A program made the position numbers and the translations under genes. From the NCBI GenBank assembly GCA_001466705.2, contig LATX02000189.1, positions 682,001-746,000 on the forward strand: a stretch of DNA of 64,000 bases, read 5' to 3'. Below are positions 58,301-64,000 of this stretch, piece after piece. Source of the DNA: Moniliophthora roreri (Eukaryota; Basidiomycota; Agaricomycetes; Agaricales; Marasmiaceae). The notes under the pieces were generated by a model that worked only from the letters and a program-made list of their open reading frames with translations, did not search any database and had not been told where the DNA came from. Every line of letters starts with the position of its first letter. Position 1 is the stretch's first letter.

Positions 58301-61300
58301 AGGGAAATGCGGGCGAAGTTGGACAAGAAAAGCAGCCAGTCTCACCCGATCTACAATAGGAGACCTGGCCAAGAACTCGGTCCAACACGATGATATTTGT
58401 TCGAAATGACTTGACAGTAAGGTGGACGAGAGGGTTTCAACAGCTAAACGTATTTCCTCCTGAAGAAGCCATTATAGGGAAGGATGCAGATGTCAAAACA
58501 ATTCTACACTAACCTTCTCGTCAGCCCAAAGTGAGCTGAAGAAATAGAAGAACGTATCGGTTATGCTTGCTCTCCATTGATGTCCCTCGATACTGAAGAC
58601 AGGACCAGTGATGTCTAGAATAATCCGAAATAGACGAGTTACTGCGGATAGCCTATCAAAGCCATTCCGAGCTATGAGATATGCAGCAGACGAGAGCAGG
58701 ACTAGTTACCGCAATTCCCAATCTTTTTCGGGTTGAAATAGGTCCTCCAATAGCTCTTTGAAGGGTTGGGCATCGACTACAATGACTCTGAGCAGGAACC
58801 CGAATCGAATACCGATAAGGTCCTGCCGCTGGATATTGTAGAATTGAAAAGCGCTAGAAGCTCTTTAATAGATTGTACTGGATAAACGGTAAGCTCCTCG
58901 TACCTTTTACACAGCATCTGTGCATTTCGCAAGATGAAATTATCTACTTCATGCGTCTCCAGATACGGAGACTCCATCAAAAAGATATTGAGAAACCTTG
59001 CAATGAAGCAAGATACGTCATCATTGTTGACTGCTAAGTACGCATCAAGAATCTTCATCAGCGAAGGGTCAACCACTATTGGGTCAACAACTTCAGAAAT
59101 TCGGTTCGTCAGTTTTCGGCTAACCAACAATTGCAAGCAGGTGAGTCCACGAAGCAAGTAACCTAAAGGCGACGTACCGAGACGGAAAGGCTTCGACCTC
59201 CTCTTCTAGAACGAGGTTATTGGCAACAGTTTTGCGGTCGCAGCCGTACAACAACAAGCAGGTTGCAAGCGACTGCCTGATCATAGCAATACTTAAAAGG
59301 CTTGTAAGTATCGTTTCAGTAGCTTAAGTACCTCGCTTACCTTTCAGGATCATTTCCCTGCTCCTTCAACCTTGCTATCAGTATCGGATGTAGACGGACA
59401 TGCAATGTCGCAACCAGCCTCTGAAGTTGGTCGCGACCAAGTGGTTTGAGCCATACACTGGACAGCATGGAATTCACGAAAACGAGGGAATGGGAGGTTG
59501 ACGCTCCGAACTGGTCTAGTAATTGTAACATACGTTCGAAGGTTGCGTATGGAATGTTTATTCCTGACGATGCAAATATACGCAACCAATTCAAGCCTCG
59601 CTGAAGTCCATCATTTGACTCGGAAGCAGTTTGCAGAACTAGACCCCAAGGATCAAAGCTAAGGTGATCTGAAAGGTGCACCACAGAGTCCAGAAGGCTG
59701 ACACGCTGAGAGATATCCGCTTCTCGCTGGAAAATCCTCATCAAAGATGGCAAGGACTAGCATGCTCTTATTAATTCAATATTCAGCAACTAAGTTAGTC
59801 CAATAACGTACTTGGACAGTGGCATCTGAAGCATTGACTGCATATAGCCATTGCACGAAGAGATCTTCCGGGACACTGAACGTGATGGCATTCTGGGAAA
59901 GGCGGAAGATGAAGCGAAGCAGTTTCTCAAATTTATCGCCTGCACGGTGCTGTAGAAGTTCAAGTGTGAACCTCATTCAACACAGTATATGAAGCTTACC
60001 TCATCTGAGACACTTGATGAAGTGAAGTCAGTAGGGAACTCCATCGAATTGTCCGCGACCTCAGCACAAATGTCATAAAGCAATGCTGCATAGAGTTCGG
60101 GGCTCTGGTCATGCAAAGCTGCGAGCCAGGGAATGGCGTACCGAGAGACCAGTGCTCGCCGAGAAGCTACATAATCACCTCCATTATGAACCGAGCCGGA
60201 TGGTGCTTGACGCATACTTTGCAAAGGGGGCCACGGCACCAGGTCCATCCCTGATCGGACACCGGGAAGTGCCTGTTGCTTTGCAAGGTAGTCTCTGAGA
60301 ATCGTGGCAAGGTTCTCATCCTGCATAATTCCCTTTCAGTCCATTATTATTCTGTAATGGAAGGTAGTCTTACCTCTGCAAGTATCCACAATATAATACT
60401 CCTAGTCAACCTTTGATTAGCGTACTCTGACGCAGATCCAGATGGCCAAAGTCTTCTGCTAAGCATTAACCATCCAATCTCATTCACAAAGAGATCAAGA
60501 TCGGAAAGGCTCGCTTCTACAGCAGCGAAGAGTGTCTCGACGTCTGTCGACACATCTAGCCCAAGTGGAAGAGGAAACGAACAATAGACGTGCTTTTCGA
60601 TGATACCATTTGCAAACAGGGTAGATTCGGCGTCCAGCCTGTCGAACAGACCTATGTGGAGCATATGGGATAAAAGAAGTTTTGCTGACGATTCGGAGCG
60701 GACATTAAAGTCACGAGCGATCGCGTCTCTCAGGTGCGAAAGAGGCATTATCTCGAATGGATGCGATGCTGATTCTCCATGGGGCTGGTCGTTGATATTT
60801 GCTTGCGACACTGTCAGCATGGTTGATGGTGTGATATGTTTGGAAGCGTCCGAGCCTGAGGGGTCGAGAGGGATCTTTATTGAAGCCGACAAGAAAACGA
60901 GATAAGACCAGTCATACATAAACACGTGGTTCGACCGTAGTATGTCGTTGTACTGGAAGAAATCCATTGTTCCAGGAGAGACATCATCCTTTTTCGCCGC
61001 AAGAGACTCTTCACACCAAGCCAATACGCTGTGAAGCTCAAACGGCGTCATTTGAGAGCCTTTGGAACGAAATAATCCCTCCTCATTAACCCTAAGAGTT
61101 CCAAGTGCGATGCCGTTTTCGAGCAACTGCACTTGGGTCCAAAGGGTTGCAAAGAGAATCGACACGTCCTCATATGTTCTTGTTCTAATATCCACTTGCG
61201 ATAGCAACATTATCTCGGGATAGAAATCAATGCATGTCTGTCTCAGAACGGCCCATTCAACTGCCACTGAGCTGAAATCTATCGGATGGCTGCCACAACT

Positions 61301-63271
61301 TGTAAAGGATGGGTTCGTAGTACATTCCAAATGTAGGAGCTGCTGACACAGGCTGCAATAGAGGGCTTGCTCATAGCAGCCCCACAATGGTTTCCGACAG
61401 ACAAAACAAAGGCACAGCGAAAATATGTTGACAGGTTGTAGCCGATGTCTCAGTCTGCGATTTGCGAAAGACGCGTCCTTGGGTATATGGCCCATCGTTG
61501 TGCAGAAACGGTATACTGCCCGTCTTTGATCTTCGCCCGAAGCTGTGGGATAGTTGACGACTTTGCTTCCTTCCGGGAGATCGTAACAATCGAAATGGAC
61601 GGCGCAAACACAGAGCGGGCAAAAGAGTCCAAACCCGCTGAGATGTCGGGTGCAGACCTGGCAAGTGTGACCAAGTAACGATGGTCCATCGCGACTATGC
61701 GCGAAACGCCAAGGCACGAACTGATGTAAGTGGGATAGAGATTCCGGAATGCCTTCTGGGTCTGGCGGACGGGCAGGCGGCTTGCTGATCACGACATGGC
61801 CGACTGCTTTAGGCCAAAACCATGATAGTATATGAGCGGCGGATCGCCTGGCTCTTGGAGTATGGTATGCCATGACTTCTAGCATGTCAAGATAAGCATC
61901 AAATTTCATATCGGTAATGACTCGAATGAGTCGATGGAGACGATATGTTGCGCCCACAGGAGCATCGAGTACCCCAGGAAACTCGAAACGTCCGAGTAGT
62001 GCAGAGAGTAGTGGCCGGATTATGGATGAAAGATTGTACAGAGCCGAGGTTTGTAAGGGCGCGTTGCTGGATTTGATGGCGAGTAGCTGAGATTTCGCCG
62101 TTGACCAAGGGGTCCAGTCTAGGGCTACTTCTGCATCACTGTCTTCGGGTGCGTCAACATGGATCGCTATACCACCTGTTTGACTCTTTGTGTCTACGCC
62201 GGTACCTGAGGCATTATAATCAGCATTAGTTCAGGACGAGGACTCGATCCACGCACTGGATGCAAACTGTTCTGCGTCGCTATTTCCTTGAAGAACTCTG
62301 AGCTCAGCTAAAGCATCCCTCACAATACATTCCTCGAAGAAAGCCAACAAACGACCACACATTTCGTAAGGGAACGTGGATAAGGCAGGTATTAGGGCAA
62401 GGGTAATATCAGCAATGGTTTTTGAACTATGCCAATGGGTATGCAAAAGAAACCTCGCCACTTCTAACGTCATTGCTTGCAGAGCATTCGGCGGTCGAGA
62501 AGGTCGAGGAGATTCGACTTGAAACCGACAATCCTCCAACACGACAGATGCAAGTACTGATATACACTGCGATAGCAGTCCAACGGGTTTGTTTCTCTTT
62601 TCAAATGCAGGTGAGGAAGACCTGGACCCCTGATCACCGGGCTGGAGGCTGTTCCGCGACCGGCGAAAAGGAGACGAGAGTCTGCCAGTGGATTCACGCC
62701 TTTCTTCTGTATCGTTGGAAGCCCTGAAATGATCTGAGCCGGAAGTACTACGGAAGAGCGTAGACACTCACCCGTCATCAAATATTTGCCAGCCTTGTAT
62801 AACTGAGATCGTTAATACGTCTTTAAGCTGCGCCATGAGCTCGAACGTAGCGTCCGTGGAGTACACCCCTCCCTCATCACCCTCATCGGCAATGGAGCTC
62901 GGTGGCATCTTTTCCTCCTCTTTTCCCAGCTTTACTACATCCTTCGTCGTCCCCGCTAGCCCTGATTCCTTCTCTTTTGCTTTATCGTCTGTCCCGAGCT
63001 CGTCGAACACGGTTGGTGGCATGGGACGCCGGCTTAACTGATTCAATACGTGTGCAAGCAGTTTCCGAGATTCATTCTTTCGACCGCTTGCTTTTTGCGA
63101 TCCTTTGAAAGTTCGCGCGAGAGGAGAAAGAGGTGGCCTTTCGGAGGGTGGTGAACCAGAAACGCGAAATGAGGGGATGCCGCTAGGAACCTGAAGGTTT
63201 ACGGGCGTTGTTTCTCCGCTGTCGCCCTGTGCTATGCGAGTGTCGATACGGAGTTGTTTAATGGGTTCCAT
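55303..63271 (-). CDS. Very large UNC80-like helical-repeat protein with zinc-binding cysteine clusters
   Basis: A gene of about 8 kb with some two dozen exons, encoding roughly 2,200 residues. ATG 63271 (MEPIKQLRIDTRIAQGDSGE); a frame 11 codons longer starts with GTG and is not used. The N-terminus is disordered, then SRKLLAHVLNQLSRRPMPPT and FELMAQLKDVLTISVIQGW. The rest is helical, HEAT/armadillo-like. Two Cys/His clusters near 61680-61320 look zinc-binding: HTCQVCTRHLSGFGLFCPLC with VHFDCYDL, and CFVCRKPLWGCYEQALYCSL with QQLLHLECT. The C-terminal part ends RRRQDFHGTEQRS at 55303. I assign it to the fungal UNC80 group, whose animal members support the NALCN channel; fungi have the related Cch1 channel. 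This is a memory-based guess; Tao3/Furry was considered but its hallmarks are absent. Confidence 0.6.
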
Positions 63272-63680
63272 GACGGAACAAGGATGACTGTCCAGTGGAA
63301 CCACAGAACCTGCTGGGCAAGATGGAAAGCTAGAATTGTGAATAGGCGCCTACTCCTACTCATTCTTGACAGCCGTATGTGAGAGCCCTTAGGCTTTAGT
63401 AAGCATGATGTAACTACATAGCAACTGCATAGTCTACCGCTACGAAATAAGCCTTCCGGCAGTGGTTTCAATGTTCCAATTAGTGTCATTTTCTTCATTC
63501 CAGGTTTCGACCTGTTGAGGTTACAATCAGTGTTGCAGTAGGAAGTCACAGGAAAACGAATCACTCAAAAATGACAACTGAACCCTTACGGGCCATTCTA
63601 CCCATTGAGGTATAGCCACTATCCTTCATCCAGTAGCTTTTGGGGATTAGCCACGGACGTGACTGAAGCCGGGCCCAAGT
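63272..63680. promoter_or_regulatory. UNC80-like gene promoter and acetyltransferase 3' flank
   Basis: About 410 bp between two minus-strand genes. An open frame overlaps 63305-63564 on the minus strand but starts without conserved features. No RNA gene or repeat seen. Confidence 0.4.
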
Positions 63681-64000
63681 TCAGACCCGTCGGAGTCGGA
63701 GGCGAATAGCATTCTTAGATGCGCGAGACTGTGGATCAAGATAGGCGTCGTAGAAACCGGTGATGAACTCCTCTGCCTTGAATCCAAATCTATTGTATAG
63801 GAGCTACGCGGCATGAGAACGAGTCAAGCATATGTGTCTAAAACTCACCATTGCAGGGTTGTTCGCAGAGACATGCAGTGTTATGTCCTTATCAGGGTTC
63901 CGCGTAATGAGATGATACAACATGGACCTAGATGTCCATAAGCAAGCTCTGGTATAACCAGGACAACGACGAAACGTACGTGGCGATTTGTGAATTATCC
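63681..64000 (-). CDS. GNAT-family N-acetyltransferase, 3' part (cut by the window end)
   Basis: Only the C-terminal exons are inside the window. On the minus strand, DNSQIATSMLYHLITRNPDK encodes the acetyl-CoA helix, joined through an intron to DITLHVSANNPAMLLYNRFG. This is the GNAT motif A/B pattern: an acetyl-CoA-binding helix then a beta strand leading to NNPAMxLYNRFGF. A further intron (donor GTGAGT at about 63857) separates ANNPAM from LLYNRFGFKAEEFITGFYDA. It ends AIRLRLRRV with stop at 63681-63683. The YDAYLDPQSRASKNA ending may belong to a fungal-specific group. Substrate unknown. Confidence 0.8.

Noticed and set aside
63272..63304. N-terminal extension of the UNC80-like protein
   Set aside because: The extended frame starts with GTG; the first ATG is at 63271.
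1..64000. CRISPR arrays, rRNA, tRNA or intact transposable elements
   Set aside because: No regularly spaced repeats, no tRNA B-box in context, and no transposase, integrase or reverse transcriptase motifs were seen in any frame.

Overview
The window is nuclear DNA of a filamentous basidiomycete, most likely an agaricomycete mushroom. Genes are dense on both strands and are broken by many introns of about 48-65 nt with GT-AG (rarely GC-AG) borders. Several proteins have typical basidiomycete forms: a Pro/Ser/Tyr-rich SEC16, a ferric reductase with a long disordered insert, a fungal UNC80-like protein, and an agaric-type F-box protein. I see no prokaryotic features, rRNA, tRNA, CRISPR array or intact transposon.

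Layout. 0.1-4.6 kb: a membrane protein of unknown function (+), a thaumatin-like protein with disturbed coding (-), a 1.4 kb gene-free stretch, and a small multi-pass membrane protein (+). 4.9-9.1 kb: a ferric reductase followed by an ATX1 copper chaperone, both on the minus strand and both tied by known biology to iron/copper handling. 9.4-11.9 kb: an amino-acid permease (-). 13.0-20.2 kb: an unidentified nuclear-looking protein (-), exosome subunit MTR3 (-) back to back with splicing factor NSRP1 (+), a divergent protein kinase (-), an RRM protein like the N-terminus of cyclophilin E (+), and TAF13 (-). 20.8-25 kb: an F-box protein (+) and an FGGY carbohydrate kinase (+). 25.1-40 kb: PI4-kinase PIK1 (-), OST3/6 (+), SEC16 (-) and a PUF3-like RNA-binding protein (-). 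40.5-49.2 kb: kinesin-1 (-), elongation factor ELF1 (-) and kinesin-5/BimC (+). 49.4-64 kb: VPS55 (+), TRAPP subunit TRS120 (-), DPM2 (+), a very large UNC80-like protein (-), and the 3' part of a GNAT acetyltransferase (-) cut by the window end.

Themes. Many genes between 25 and 55 kb serve the secretory pathway (PIK1, OST3, SEC16, VPS55, TRS120, DPM2), next to two microtubule motors. Divergent pairs with very short shared promoters recur (MTR3/NSRP1, TRS120/DPM2, ELF1/kinesin-5, PIK1/OST3). The most unusual gene-structure signals are two start codons isolated as 3-nt coding exons (ATX1, DPM2), two microexons (7 nt in the thaumatin gene, 11 nt in kinesin-1), and two GC-AG introns. Gene models were built by hand from reading frames, splice sites and family resemblance; exon borders given explicitly were checked for phase, the others are approximate. 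I found no convincing new multi-gene system.
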